A stretch of 64,000 nucleotides of DNA from Casuarius casuarius (taxonomy: Eukaryota > Chordata > Aves > Casuariiformes > Casuariidae). A program made the translations under genes and the position numbers. Of this stretch, positions 13,601 to 28,019 are shown piece after piece (the first letter of the stretch is position 1; each line of letters begins with the position of its first letter). The DNA lies in the NCBI GenBank assembly GCA_003342895.1, contig PTFA01000542.1, positions 116,125 to 180,124 on the forward strand, written 5' to 3'. Under the pieces are notes generated by a model. It did no database searches. It worked only from the letters and a program-made list of their open reading frames with translations, and had not been told where the DNA came from.

Positions 13601-16600
13601 TGCAAAGACAAGGAGGAGCTCAGCAAGACAACCTGATGAAAATGGCAGAGCAAAGGAGAAATAAGGATTTCCTCTGGGCAGAAAGAGCAAGAGAGCCAGC
13701 TAGCCAGGATGCCTACAATGCAATGTGTTGCCATGAATATTCATCCTCAGAGATAATGTAGATAGAGTCATTTCACAGCTCTCAGGACTATCTCCTTTGC
13801 CAGGAAGGTCAAAAGCAGTTAGTTATCTCAAAATGTAAACAGATATTTGTCAGCTAATCAATTATCCAGGTTAGTCACTAGTCCTGTTTCCTGTAGAAAA
13901 GAGTGAGCTGTATATGCTCCCTTTGTCACTGACAATGACGTACTGTCAGCCCTGTTCACTGTGACATAAGGTTATCTTCCCATCCCCACTGAGGCTGGTG
14001 AGCTGCATGAACTGTCTGCTGCTGTTTTAAACTGTGATATTATAAACTCCACAGGCTTCTACAATCTGTTTTACATTCCCTTGTTATTGGATTTATTGAG
14101 CCAGTAGAGATGGAGCCTTAGCACTTGGAGTTCTTTGTTCTGGTCTTTTCTCTCATGTTCACTCTAAATTTTGAGGAAAAAGAAATGCTGGAATTTTCAG
14201 CTGACAGTGGTACTTACCTCACAGTGCAGGAGTGATTGCTGGTGACAAATGGGTCATCACTTCAGCCATTTTTTTTACCCATTAATCTGATGTAAAATTT
14301 ACAGAATGGGGATCACATGAAAATTACAGGTAATTGTTTCCTTTGAATTAAATTTTTAATTGCAATGTGGGTGAGCTGTGACTGCACATAGGTAGGAGGC
14401 ACATCCTGACTCCTAGCATGCCAGCCTGTTAGCATACTGGACTGTAGGCCAGCAGATATCACAGAAGTTATAAGTTTTGCTGGGCTTCCCCTTGTTCCTG
14501 CAAGGAAGCCACTATAGGCAAGATTCACGAAAGTATTTGGGTACTTGAAGGTTCAGGCAGTGACCTCATAGGATTTGGAGAAATTGTTGTTGGAAACAAC
14601 CATTCCCTCTTTTGCATTTGAGTTTTTCTGGAGGCTGAAGCTGGCAGCACAGCTCTTCTTTCACTCACTTCCCAGAATAGCACTGTGGGAGTCTCTGACT
14701 CTCCCTCAGATGTTGTAGCACCCTTGCCCTCCCTCAGATGTTTTAAGGGAGCCCTGCCTGTATCCATCCTTGCCCCTGTCTCCAACTTTAACTATCTAAA
14801 TGGTTTTAATGGTTTTATCTAATGGATTTAAAAAATCCCAGACCAAAGATATTTAGGAATTTAGGAATAAGTGTAACCTGAATGACACAGGTCTCTGTGT
14901 CTTAGTGGCGCACGATAAAATGCAGGTATTGATATCTTTCTTGGCTACTTTGTTCATGTACAGTATGAACACCCTAGGGCAGGTGCTGCTTCTTATCCTC
15001 TCTTTGTGTTAGAGTTATTAATGCTTTTGTTAAGTCAACTATTTCAGTGCAATTGGAGCTTGCCAATAGTTAGGAAAAATCTCTTGGAGGATAAGGATGC
15101 TCCGTTCCACTTTTTGGGAAGCACATTAAATGGAATTGAGAGAACAAAAGGGAGTTGCAACCCCTGCAACTCTGCCTTTTTCTTTGCCAATTCTGGCAGG
15201 AAAAATCCTGCCAGCTCCTCTTGACTGCCTCCCAGCCTGTGCCCAGAGCCTGACTGCCGTGACCCTTCTGTACACATTTGTCAGTAGTCGACAGTACATA
15301 GAATTTATTGGACTATCTGTAAGATTTCCCTAGAGAACATGAGAAGCTACTTCTTTTACCATCTCCAAAGGCAGCTACATTGTTCAATGTCTTTAATAAT
15401 GATCCAAACCATGTTAGATATGACAGAGGCTTTGGAAGAGGCCACGTATATTGTAGGACAATGTAGGTCATTTTTTTTTTAATAGCAATAGGAAAATGAG
15501 CACTGGGAGATGGTTAGCGTAGGACCAAACAGGAAGGGAAGTTCAGTTGTTCAAGATGTGCTGTTGCAGGCTGAGACACCATTTGGAGATGTGTCATTCT
15601 GGCATTCAGTGATGACAGGATGCAACAGGAGGAGAGAAGAAGGGTTGTGTCCCTTCTGGGATCAGTTGTGGACCTGAAGGCAGCCACACATGGGAAGGAT
15701 GGTAGGCAAGAGAAATAAGTGTGAACCTTCTCGTACTTTACTTGACATGCACTAGATGGAGAGCCCTGCCCATTACTATTAAAATCGCACATAAAATGTA
15801 TGAGAGTTGCTTCTTCCTGGTGTTTCAAAGGTTTGGAAAAGTTTGTGTGTATAGGGGGGTCTTTAGTTACCTTTGCCCAAAAAGGTAGTGAGGGCTGGGA
15901 AAGATGAAGCCCTCATCTGCTCACTGGCATGAGGGAACTGCACTCACAGCAAGGCCTCCCATCTAGTGGTGTTGGGCAACAAAGCTCCTGACCCCACTCC
16001 CACTGAAGAGACTGGATCCTTAGCTCAGCACAGGGAAGTGGCAAGTATGTCTCTCTCACTTGCTTTTTGCCACAGAAGAATGCTGGGCTCCCCAAAGCGC
16101 TGGGTGGTGAAATCACCAGGTTCATAGAGACTCAGTGCCCCATATGGCTGGTTGGTTGGATGCACCACTGCCTTTCGGAGCTATAACTCCGACTGGTGCT
16201 GTCAGGCTTGTGCCATGCAGCCTGTCCATGGACCAGATCCCTGTAATGGTCTATGGTCTATGGGTATAACCATTACCAATGTCCAGTATGTCCCCTTTGG
16301 GGCTAGGTGAGTTGTCCTGGTACATATCAGCTGAGTGCATGGCTGTTAAGCCTATCTCAGCATGCAAGCCAAATATGAATCTGATCGTGATCTGTTTGAT
16401 CCTAGGAATGAAACAAGCCATTTACTGCTGGTCAGCTACAGTAGATTTTCCATCTTAGTTGAGTTTCCTTCTCTAAGTGGAATACAGCTTTAATATTAAC
16501 AAAGTTGTCACTCAGAAGAAAAGGTACATGTTCTTAGGCAAAAATTCACATAATCTGAGGTCCATTTCCACTAAATTGTTCTTGGCTGAATAACAGTCAT

Positions 16601-18282
16601 ATCATTAGAACAGATGTGCTACCTACCAGTAGCTATTGCCTATGGCTGGTGTAGATATGTACAGTTTCTGCCACACACCAGGTTTTTCTGGTTTCTGAGC
16701 AGCCTGTTTCAGCCCAAGCACTTGATCCTTCTGCCATGCGAGGAGGAGAAGTGGTATAGATATGTGTGTGACAAGTTTCAGTTTTTTAAAGGCATAATGA
16801 TAGAGAAAAATCCAGGCAATAGCTGCATGGCTGCCCTCCCTGCTCTTCTCTAGTTCTAGCCTTACCGGTGAATGTTTCTCCTAGAAGGCTTTGTGCTGAA
16901 AATAAAACAGGATTTTTAAGGGAGAGAAACATGAAACAAGGAACATAGCTGTCCAACTCCTTTGGCTAATTTGTCTGAGACTGGGGAAGGCAAGGTTTTA
17001 TTCTTTTGTGAATCCCTTCTATTAATTCCATGTACTGCTGATTTCAGATCACATTCTTATTACAGATGGGGTTTATTGGGACATTTCACAGATTTCTGTT
17101 GACTTAGCAGACACTCAGATTTGTCCTGACTGTCTAGCTGCAAAAGTCAAAGCTGAGAATTAAGTAGTGAATTGATGTTGAGAGAGGGCAAATTATACTG
17201 AATTCTTTCAGGTTTAGTTGTTCTTCTCCTCCCATAAAAGATGAGCTAATTCCCCCAGCTTCACACTGTCCTCAGACTTCCAGGGACAAGGAGATGTAAG
17301 TGGGGTGTACGTGTTGTCTGGTAGTGTGAGAATGCCAAGGACCCTCACTGTGCACTGCTTTATCTTGAGCTACATTTTTCTGGTTGCAGGAGCAAAAAGC
17401 TCTCGTATCCAGGGAAGTACTTGCCATTTTACAAATATGAAATGAATACAGTATCTCTCTCTCACCTTTGTATCACTTGGACCTTCAAAAGAAATAGTCA
17501 GTCAACACATTAGCAATGTGGCAGGCGGTTACTAACAGCACCTGGCTGGCGGAAAGGTCGTCTCTGATTGGTGGACTGATTTAACACCTAACCTTGCTGT
17601 GTGCCTCCAAAATGCTGGGTACCTCTGCATGGCATACTTTATTATCATTACTGTGATAACATGCTATCTATAGGAATCCCACCATTTTTTGTTGTGGACA
17701 GAGGCATCAAAGCAAATGTCAAGCTGTAAGATATATTTCTGTTTCAGATATACTCCTTAGTCAAGTGATAGTTACTCCCTGTGAGTGGTAGCGGTGAATT
17801 TTGTTTCCTATGATCAAATTCAGGTAAATAATGACACTTTTGCATTCCCCAGACTGTAGAGATGACATAAACAGACATTAATGTTGTGTGGGAGATATGA
17901 AAACAAGGCAGTGACAGGGGGAAAACATTTTAATCTAAAAGAGCCATTTTCTGTCTGAACTTAATAATTAGATTTCACGATGTCCTTCCATAAGGGATCT
18001 TGCTTCCTTTTAAAAAAGGAGTGAAAATTAATCAATTCTTTTGAACTTCAGGATGTGGGTGCACAACAAATATTCTGCAGGGAGGGCTGGAGAAGTGCAG
18101 TGAACATCCTGATTAGTTAGTACAGAGTGCGAGTAGGGTGGGGCATATGCTAAGAATCTCTACATACCGATCCCTTTTATCTGATGGGAGGTAATGGTGA
18201 GGGAAAGCAGCCTTTGTGATAATAACCCAGGAGGGGTGAAAAGCACTTTGCAATAATCCTTTTTACAGTTTCATCTCATCAA

Positions 18283-18510
18283 ATGATGTTTAATTTCTTT
18301 GATGATAATGAAAATAGAATTTTAAAATTTCATTCTAGGTCAATTCAAAATGAAACTATTATTCAAAATTTCTGCAACCAAGAAATGAAAAAAAAATTTT
18401 TGGCTCATGTGAATATGTTTAATTTCAATCTGAAGTTTCAACCTCTTGAAGCTATTAAAACTTTAAAAACTCTTAAAATTAAATTTCTAAGCAAAACATT
18501 TGAATATCAA
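18283..18510. repeat. AT-rich stretch rich in TTCAAAATGAAA-type words
   Basis: The stretch is AT-rich and repeatedly uses words such as 'ttcaaaatgaaa', 'aaaatttc' and 'tttcaat', giving local self-complementarity. A 78-codon open frame crosses it, but its composition follows the AT bias and shows no domain. It may be a very old palindromic repeat. I cannot name a family. Confidence 0.3.
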
Positions 18511-20641
18511 AATGTGTAGATTTCTTTCTATCAGTGCCACTAGAATCAATTATATATCTTATAGTGTGTCTTGTTGATCTGAAATACCATATTTTGATGA
18601 AGAACCTTTCACTCAGAGTGATTTGCCTGGCTCTCTAAGGGACTGGTCCTGGTTTTGAAGGCTATAGTCCCTGCTGGGCCTTTTGTACACTGTGTCCTTG
18701 TCTCTGTCTTAGCTTGTCAGGCTTATAATGGGTCAGTTCCACTTCAGTCCTTGTCTCTTGGATTTTCTTATCCAATCTAGGTGGTGCTGACTACTATGCT
18801 GACTACTATATGTGGTCATATAGCTCATGGACAGGAGCACTACAGCAACAGCAAAAGTGGCACTATGTCAACAACATGTACAATCTTCACTTCCATGATC
18901 CTAATGTGGATACACAAAATGTGAGAGGTGGAGGCACCAAGGCAACAAGTGCATATTCAGGGTAGGAGAACAGGAGCTCTCTTCTGCATTCCCAAGAGGG
19001 AAATGGATGCAGGTAAAACCCAATACAGGAGCTCTTTCTTTCATTCAACCAGAGATGAAGCCCACAGTTGAAATATCTACTTAGCTTTTTAGACCTTAAT
19101 GGGCTAGCCTGTGTCTCTGTCTTTGAGCCTGAAATTTGGCCAGAGTGGCTAAATCTATGCTGTGAGGGTCTCATCAGTTCTCCCACACTTGTTCTCTTCC
19201 TCCCCTCTGGACCGAAAGGTGCAAAATGCAGTGGTGGAAATCAGGCCCAGCCTAGCCTCCTACAGATACTGCTTATCAGACTGGCTTACACAGCCGGAAG
19301 TACCGCCTTTTACTAAGATGGAGATTCAGATTTTCTGATTGCAAGGTGGTGGCAGGAGCAAAGCATGTGGTATGCACTACTACAGAATAGCAGTGAGTAT
19401 GTTCAGCTAATGGCCCTTCTTGGTCTCCCTAGACATTACCTTATGTAAGAGTGAACTTTGAAAGCAACTTCTACATGAATAAATGATTTATCTAATTATG
19501 CAATGGTCATCCAGGAGAAGGCCATAGGTTAAATCCAAGATTCCATTTTTTAAAGAAAGGCTATCCATGTTAGATTCTTCCAAGTGGGATTCACAGGTGT
19601 ATCTGTTGTTTCTGTTAGGTTTCTCGTGTAAGTATGAAGTGACAAACCACAACAGGTAGTGGTTTCCCAGAAATCCTGCTGCATCTGCTGCAGGCTTTGA
19701 AAAGGGTTATCCTGGGAATCTGAACTGTGGCAGGCATGGTCTGGACTTTTGTAATGTATTTTGTAAGCTATTTTATTTTTAGCTCTTGGCTTTGTTTAGC
19801 AGGCAGCTATGTGTCCCAGGTAGTGTTGAAGAGCGTATGCCTGAAGAGAGGGGTCTGAGAGTGCTCCTCAGTCCTCTATTCGAGGTGCATACTCTGATCA
19901 TATCCAGATTAGAAATTAGAGCGAGACAGAGAGATATCTCATTTCCTGCTTTTTGCAAGCTTATTTCTGTGGAAGGACTGTGGGGACTGAGTTGGGGAAC
20001 ATACTCCAGAAGGGATTTGAAGAATGGTCTGGCCAAATCTGGATGATGGGACAACCAGAAGCCCTGGTAAACAGAAAAGCTAGCTTTTAAGAGCTTAAGT
20101 CTCATGGGAAAAATGTAAAAAGTCAATAGTATGCCTTGAATAAAATTACAGGTTTCTGAGGTCAAATTAAAAAATTTTCTATCAGGCTGTAAATCTGTGA
20201 TGCTGACTCCCCTTTTTCTGAGGACACAACAAACTATTTTTTAAACTGACTTCAGGTCCCAATTCTTTTTTAATACTGTCTTTAACAACAGACAAAAATA
20301 ATGTCCTGCACTTAATTCAGAAGACCTTTGCAAACCATCACTCTGTGCATTGGAGAGTTGATTTCCTACAGAGCTTTTTAGCAGAATGCCATTAAAGTCA
20401 GTGCCATTTCCCATTTTTCTGTTTCTGACTTTACAAGCCTGAGCACCAGAGAAACTTGGGAATAGGAAGGGAACAGCCAGAGTTCAAACTGGTGTATTTT
20501 TCTGTCTGTAGAGCTCTATTCTTCTTCTTTCTGTCTCTCACTTTGTCAAAGCTTTATGGCAGCTTATAGAAAAAACAAAATTGTCTCTCCTTTCCCTGCC
20601 AACCTAAAAATCCTACTTTGGTATCCACAGTGCAGTTATGA

Positions 20642-20974
<333 letters not shown>

Positions 20975-21909
20975 TAAGTAAAGAAAGACTGGACTCCCCA
21001 GCACTAAAGATAATCTAACCTTTTGACTACCAAAGAAAATTATTTTCCCTGGGATGCTGAAAAAGCCTCCAGCCTTCCTTCTGTGAAGCTTGGGGATACT
21101 TTGATTTTGGACTATGCCAGATTTTTCCCTTTTACCACAGGCATTGATATAACCCACCTCTTTTCTCTGATTGTGTTGTGTCTCCCTGTGCCATGTTTCA
21201 GTTGTGAGGCTGCTGGCAGTTGCTGGCTAGATATGGCCTAATCTTAAATGTCTCAGCGCAAAATTGCGGCAATCCAGATTACTCCTGGGAGATAGTGAAT
21301 TTTCCCCAGGATGCTTCCTGTTTATTTATGTAATTCTGTTACTTTCTTCTCGCTTTTGAAGCTTGCAGTGAGAAATAAGAGGTGGCAAATGCTGGTAAGT
21401 GGGAAATGCTTCCTTGTGCTGCCAATGAGGGTACCTGAATCTTTAAGCAGGCAGAACGAGGTCTGCATGAACATTATATAATCTGTGTGGTTACGATGAG
21501 CTGTGGATCTGCAAGTGATCCATGATTGGATGGCAATATCATGATGCTGGTAGAGAGCAACTAGTGGGTGCATACTAGTGGGAGGACAGAGTTGTATTCA
21601 CCCTTATCTGAGCACTGCATGTCAGATCCTCTCAGAAATCAGTACACTTCCTTCAGTTTGAAAGAACTATGGGGATATGTCCCTAAGCTCTGTAGCCTTT
21701 GATATAAAGCTTATAGACACAGCTGTTTACTAGGGAAAGCAGTATTCTGAGGCCTCCCCAAAATATACATATAAAAAAATCAAGAATCTAGCCTCTAGTA
21801 TCATGTGATTTGAAAAGTAATCATAACTTGAAGATTTGTTTTCATTCCCCTAGTGCTTTCCAAGACTTTAAGGATTTTTGAACCAGACTTTTTGGATTCA
21901 GGAAGGTTA

Positions 21910-21919
21910 NNNNNNNNNN
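21910..21919. other. Assembly gap of 10 Ns
   Basis: Exactly ten Ns, directly followed by sixteen A residues (21920-21935). The true length is unknown and the A run may be longer. It lies 1.07 kb into intron 8, away from any exon. Confidence 0.95.
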
Positions 21920-24900
21920 AAAAAAAAAAAAAAAAGTGGAATTTCCTCTCTAATCATATGTCTCTAGAAGGTGGTGATTTAGAAAAAATTTAATAAGAAA
22001 GCAGGTACTGATGGTACTGATTTGATGTCTAGGCTCTTTCAGGATTAGTCTTTGTTATCAGTCTTGATTATGTTCTGTAAATTGTGTTCCACCAGATTAC
22101 TCAGGAATTAAGAAAAAACTAGTCATTTTAAGTGTGTATTAGAGTTAAAAACTAGCTATAGAAATTAGGACATAGGTTATGTGGAAACTAATTTTTACCT
22201 ACAAATGTTTTCCTGGAAAGAGTTGTTGTAAGGGTTCTAGATGCAGTTTATACGAAGTAGAATAAAAAGCGAACACCTGAAAGCAAAACTTGTTTGAAAA
22301 GGATTCAAGGTTTAACTGTTGTTTTGCTCTCTCTTTCTCACAGACACACATATATGCAGTTATTGGTAAACTTTTGCAGGTCAAATTCCTCAGGTAGAGC
22401 TGTCTTACTTCAATGCCATTGCCAACTGTTTATATTAGTTAAAGATTTGAGTTTGCATTCACTTTTTATCATGATTGCAAGTTAGAAGATTTAGAACTTT
22501 AGAAGATTAAGAACACCAAAATCATTAGTCAGTCATAGCAGTTTTAGGTTGACTATGAAAGATGAATGAATAAGGAAAAAAAAAAAAGCATATGGGTGAC
22601 TAGGACAAGCCATGACAAATAATTCTCCTTTGAAAAGATATGAACCTGATGTAGACTCTAACTGCATGTTGGACACATAGAGTTAACTTTTTTTCCATTC
22701 CTCTGAACTGATTCCCTCCAAGACTGCAGCTGATCCTGTTGTAGTATCACCAGAAAGGTTTTCTAGTGTCGGTCCTGCTAAAGCAAACTCTCCATGTCTT
22801 CAGCAGAAGTGTGGCTAGTTATAGTGCTCCCTGGGCTGCGTACCTGTGGGCTTCTCTCAGCTGCTGTGGACTGGCAATCTCTGTTCCTGGACAAGGCACC
22901 TCTTCTGCTGAACCTCTGCTGGCAGCCCAAGTCTTGTGTCTAGCGAAGAAAGCTATCCTTGGCTTGATGGAGGCCAAATACTGAACTTTGCACAAAGGCT
23001 TTGTAACACATTGAATAACAGCAAGTGATATAACATGTGTTCCTGAACAGGCCCAATCTTGGAAACTATGATTCCAATGACTGTGACAAATCCATGCCTT
23101 TGACTCTGAGTCTTCTCCTGTGTAGCTATTGTGAAAGCAAAACACTTCCAAATACAAAACTAGTTCATGGCTGGTTCCCAGATGAGAAGTAAGAAAGGGA
23201 TGGCTTTGGCAAGACCTGTTGTTCAGAATGTGCTGCATACTTTTGGAAATCAGGGGCAGGTGGGCAATCAGAAATGATTAAGGTTATTAATGCCAGCTTG
23301 TAATCACAGCTGATGATTGGGTAGGGAGCAGACTGGCAAAAACATTACTGGTTTGAAACCCTGAAATGTCTAAAATGTCCTAGCACACTCTCACCAAGTC
23401 TCTTTACCATTATCAGCTTTGCAGAGGTGAGCCAGACATCCTGCCCCCTCAATCCCACTTTGTGCCCCTTCCTTCAGGCTCATCTCTCTGGTGAAGTGCC
23501 AGCTGAGGATGAATAGTGCGACAAGGGGAGGCACAAGGGAAGGTCAGACCTCCCCTGGGATCTGAGCCAGGTCACTTGTACTTGAAAGTTTTAAAAAAGC
23601 TTGAGTGAATTTGATACAGAACCCCCAGTGAAGATGACTATCAGGTTTTAAAAACCCTGTGGCAATTTCACCTTTTTTCAGAGCACCTTTCATTGAAAAT
23701 CCATCTGTGAGCCCCAGTCCCTTCCCCAGTTAAGGGGAATACTTGCACTTCCTTCTTTCTTGGGGTGCTGAATAATAAATACATTAGCAGTCACAAAGCA
23801 TTCAGGAATACCTGACAGAGCGGCATGGCAGGACTGTAAAAACACAGGGCTTGGCATAGCTCAGCAAGAGGAAATACAGTGAGGATTCAGTGATATGGAC
23901 TCATTTGAGCTGATTTTCCTGGATAATGGATTTTATTTTTAACTACACATAGACTTGTGTGAACCATTATATTGAATAACTGCACTGTTCCCCTCACTGG
24001 TTCCTTTAATAATAACCTTCTGCTCCAGCTAGTGTGAAGGTCAGCTGCAATTCCTTTAGGCTGTCCTTCTCATTTAAGTGAGAATTTGCTAACTAGCATC
24101 CAAAATACCTTCTCAGTCCTTACTTGCCTCTTGTCATTTGCAGGACCAGTTTTAGAGGCATGTTGGGAAAATCACCACAGCCTCTTTATGTGTTGGCTCA
24201 GAAGTAGCTGACTGATAAAGTCTGGTACTAGGGGTACATCTGTGTCTGTGTTCTGAAATGGCCAAATTGTTGTGCCCTAAAATATATGCAGGCAGAATAT
24301 TTATTTTACCAATTCTCAGGGATTCACTTCACAACCTGCCACTTTCTTGTCACTTTCCAGAGCCTCTCCTAAAAATGTGCTTTCTTGATAAGACATGTAA
24401 TTGTTAGCCATGAATTACTGCTTGCAATTAAGTAATTGTGCGAGTTAAGTGCTTAGAGACATGGGAGAAATGTATACATGATAAGACATACATGATGTTC
24501 TGTTGCATGCTTGTTTCTCTTGACATTGTTTATGCTACTGCAAATAACCAGGTCCAGAGCAACATTGTTGATATTTGTAAGGAATGTCTGCATGCAGGGA
24601 AAGTGAAACCTTCTTGCTGCTTGGGAATTTCCAGCAGGGAACAGGAGCCATGCAGATTCTGCTTCTTGCTCTGTTCTTATTTCTTCTCCAGCTTCTGTGC
24701 TTTTCTATCTGAACAGGAAAGGCTTCTTCCCTACTCCTACCAGCCCTACAGTCCTTCTCTTGCTCTCCAGCAAGCAAAGATGCACAGAGAAACATGATCT
24801 CACTATACTTCCATGTCTGGCAGAAAAACCCTAATGCATGCTCTTAGATATCCTCCCTTTCTTCTTTGCAAAACTGGGCCTTAAAGCATCAACAGGGAAT

Positions 24901-26384
24901 TTCCTTTTTCACGTGGCTCATGAAAATATGTCTTGGCCCAGAGAATGAATTAATCAATTTTCTCTGAAGAAAGAAATGAGCAAACACATCACTTTCAGTC
25001 CAGAGCCTTACAAAATGAAAGCTAATAACACCTGAGACTCCCATATGCACTGCTCCTCTGCAGGTTACTGGTGCAATTTGTACTTACTACTGCCATTCAA
25101 TGCCTGTCATTTCTAGAAAAGTGACCACTGAAGAGCTACTCAAGAAGCACTACAGTTTCAGCATATCATACAGTCCTCTGATGGCATAGGGCAGAGTACA
25201 CAAACATGGCACATGGCCATGCAGTAGACATACAAGGCAGGGCTGACAGGAGCAGAGTAGGCATCTGTGGCAGCAGCTGAGATGCTTAGAGCAGGTGGAC
25301 TGGAGTGACATATTTATAGCCCAGGCATCTAGATCCCTAGGCCTGGAAATGACAACCATTTGAGAAACTTAGACCAGTAGTTCATTGTTCATCGGACTGT
25401 ATCACTGCTTAGTTTAATTTTACTAATATTCCCATCCCCAAAGCCTTGTGGGCTCCAGTTAACAGCTCTCACAGAAAGTGAAATGTCCTCCTTGGTAAAC
25501 TGACCACTTTACAGGACAAGTTCAAATAACAGTTTTTAGGATGCTCTGACTGGTCAATAGCCTTTGGCTTGTGCTAAGGCACCACCAAGTTCTTCAGTGT
25601 GCCTATGACATGCTGCACTGCCCTGGTAAACCAGGACTCCCAGGAGAAATTGTTCTGCATTGTGTTCTGACAGCTGAGTATTAGCAGAGCTCAACACCAC
25701 TATATCCAGGAATTGTGGCTCTGTTGCTCAAATCTGTACAATTCATTTCTCTCTTCCTGGAAGATGGTGGCTAGTGCTTCTCCACCCCTGGAAAGCAAAT
25801 TGGGATCAATAGCTGAAAACTGTTGCAATCACTTGGATGTCTGATAGTGATTTCAAAAGATGTTGGTTCAGCCTGTTTGATATTCTGGCCTTACGGTAAG
25901 TTCAACTGTGGGTATTGCATGAACACCACAGTTTCTGTGAAGTTTACTCGGTGAGAACAAAAGGAATAAGTAACAAAGCTGCAAGTCCCCCCACCTCCCC
26001 AGCTTCACTCTTTCAAGAAGCACTGCTGGCTTTGGTCCTTGATTCGGCTGAAACCAGTGTCAGTAGGACTTCAGGCCACCACAAAATATTAAATAACAGA
26101 CTTTTACATCTTTTGCCATGCTGTGCAGAAAGAGCACATTTTTCCTGCTCATTACAAGTCTTGTACATTATGACCTGACCAGTAGAAAACAGAGTCAGGA
26201 ATACTGAATTCTTCAATTTGGCACATGCTATTTGCATTACAGCAGGAACCTACCAGTGAGAATATGTCTGCCTTGTACTTACACTCTGGTACACTTATGT
26301 CTTTTGTGAAAGCACTGGAGGTTGTATGGGTGATTTTGTAAAAAGTGCTTCGTTCTTGTTTCAGGTAGTGAGTTTTGAGGAAAT

Positions 26385-26729
26385 GCTTGTAAACTGCTGA
26401 ACAAAGGACATGTGGGCCTGATGCTGAATGCAAGGGGTGAACCAGTGAGAGCAGAAACATATAAGGTTGAGGCACTTAATATCTTTTTTGTTTCAGTCTT
26501 CACCAGCAAGATGTCCCAGGCCTCTGTGTTTAAAGGCAGGATTTAAGAAGGAGAAGAGCTACAAGCAGTGGATGAAGATTGAGTCAGGGATTCAAGAACA
26601 TGACCCATAGTAGTTCATGGGACCAGAAGAGTCCCTTCAAGGATGCTGTGAGATCTGGGCAAGGCTTCTTTTCATCATATTTTAAAAGTCATGGAGATTG
26701 GGGGATGCTCCTGATAAATGCAGGAAAAA

Positions 26730-26760
<31 letters not shown>

Positions 26761-27317
26761 GAAAGAAATCAGGGAACTGTAGACTGGTCAGCTGAAGTGA
26801 GCTTCAGCCCCCAGGAAAATCATGAAATCAGTCCTCTTGGAGCACACTTATGTGTGCTTGAAGGAGAAGATCAGCAACAGTCAGCATGTATTCATCAACT
26901 GTAAATCATACCTGACCAATCTGTTTGCCTTCTGTGACAAAATGGCAGGATTTGTGGACTACAGGGGAGCAGTGGATGTCACTTACCTCAACTTTAGCAA
27001 GGCTTTTGACACTGTCTCCCAGAGTATTCTTGTATCTAAGTTAAATGCTATGGTGTAGACGGATGGACAATTTGATGAATGGTTGAGCTCAGAGGGTCAC
27101 GGTCAATGGGCCATAGTTTAACTGGATGCCCGTAACAAATAGAGTACTGCAGGGGTCAATCCTGGGATTTGTCCTGGCTGACATCTTTATCAATGGCCTT
27201 CAGGGAGCAATGGAGCACACTCTTGTCAAGTTTGCAGGTTGTACCAAAATGTGGGATGCTGTCAATATGCCTGAGGTCCCTTCTAACCTGAATTATCCTA
27301 TGATCCTATGATTCTAT
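26385..27317 (+). mobile_element. CR1 LINE fragment with internal deletion and intact 3' tail
   Basis: This is a plus-strand CR1 remnant. The pre-RT linker is visible as ALNIFFVSVFTSK (about 26470-26510) and a SWRLGDAPDKCRK-like segment (about 26690). RT blocks follow: CKSYLTNLFAF (about 26900), DVTYLNFSKAFDTVSQ (about 26975), VLQGSILGFVLADIFINGL (about 27140) and KFAGCTK (about 27230). The next block should be the FADD polymerase box, but both aspartates are replaced (FAGC). Directly after that the sequence jumps to the 3' UTR ('gaggtcccttctaacc') and the tail 'tcctatgattctatg'. The RT thumb and C-terminal region, roughly 0.8 kb, are therefore missing. An A-rich simple repeat (26725-26769) interrupts the RT region. 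The left edge is approximate. Confidence 0.88.
26725..26769. repeat. A22 followed by AAAAG/AAAG repeat
   Basis: Twenty-two A residues then GAAAA and GAAA units. It lies inside the CR1 fragment 26385-27317, between the linker and the RT blocks. Confidence 0.9.
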
Positions 27318-28019
27318 GTTTTGATTAGGGTACTGCTGAAAATGGACCACAGAATCAGAAATTCATGTGCTTCTGTCTCATATTATTAACAGAGAGGGAG
27401 TCAGTAACCTGTTAAAAGGAGGAAGACAGGTTTTCCTCTGAAAATCAGTTATGCTAGTAGTCCATGCAGAGTACACAAATATGATAACTCTGACCTAGAA
27501 TGGAAGCACTATTACATAAGACAATATATCACCCACAAAGGCAGGAGGGAGCAGTTATGGCACAGGACAGTGTCTAATATTTATAGAGAGACCCTGAGAA
27601 GTTGCCCTCCACATTTCTTCTTCCACTTATGGCTACAGTCTCATCCTCCTCCAATGCCAGCAGACTGCTGCTCCTGGGCTCGCTCACCTGACTTTTTGTG
27701 TGTTCCTGCACTTTGTGCCTGAACCAGTATGGGTCAGCTCTTCCTTCGGGAGGTCAGAATTGAAAGGGGATCAGACATAAAATCAGTGACTTGATGTGAA
27801 TGACTTCACTGTTCCTGCATTTATTCAAAGGAGGGAAAAGATCTATAGCTTCCCTCTAGCATCTTTTGTATGAAATGACAGCATCCTGAGATCAGCCACT
27901 GTAAGCTGTCCTAGCCATCCTGCATTCTTGGCCTATGGATAGGACCTAGTACTTTAAGGATAGCAACAACTCCTTATACTAAATAATTCTGGAATAATTT
28001 GCCCAAAGGGGACATTTCT

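Noticed and set aside
18781..18812. Short duplication of 'tgctgactacta' after a possible acceptor
   Set aside because: It looked like a tyrosine-rich exon at first glance, but there is no open PAX5-like frame and no donor. It is a 13-bp local duplication.
23551..23560. Perfect palindromic EBF1-type site TCCCCTGGGA
   Set aside because: EBF1 does regulate PAX5, but this motif has eight fixed bases and about one is expected by chance in 64 kb. Nothing else around it supports a regulatory element.
24425..24438. Homeodomain-type inverted repeat CAATTA-AG-TAATTG
   Set aside because: Short AT-rich palindromes of this kind are common, and nothing nearby suggests constraint.
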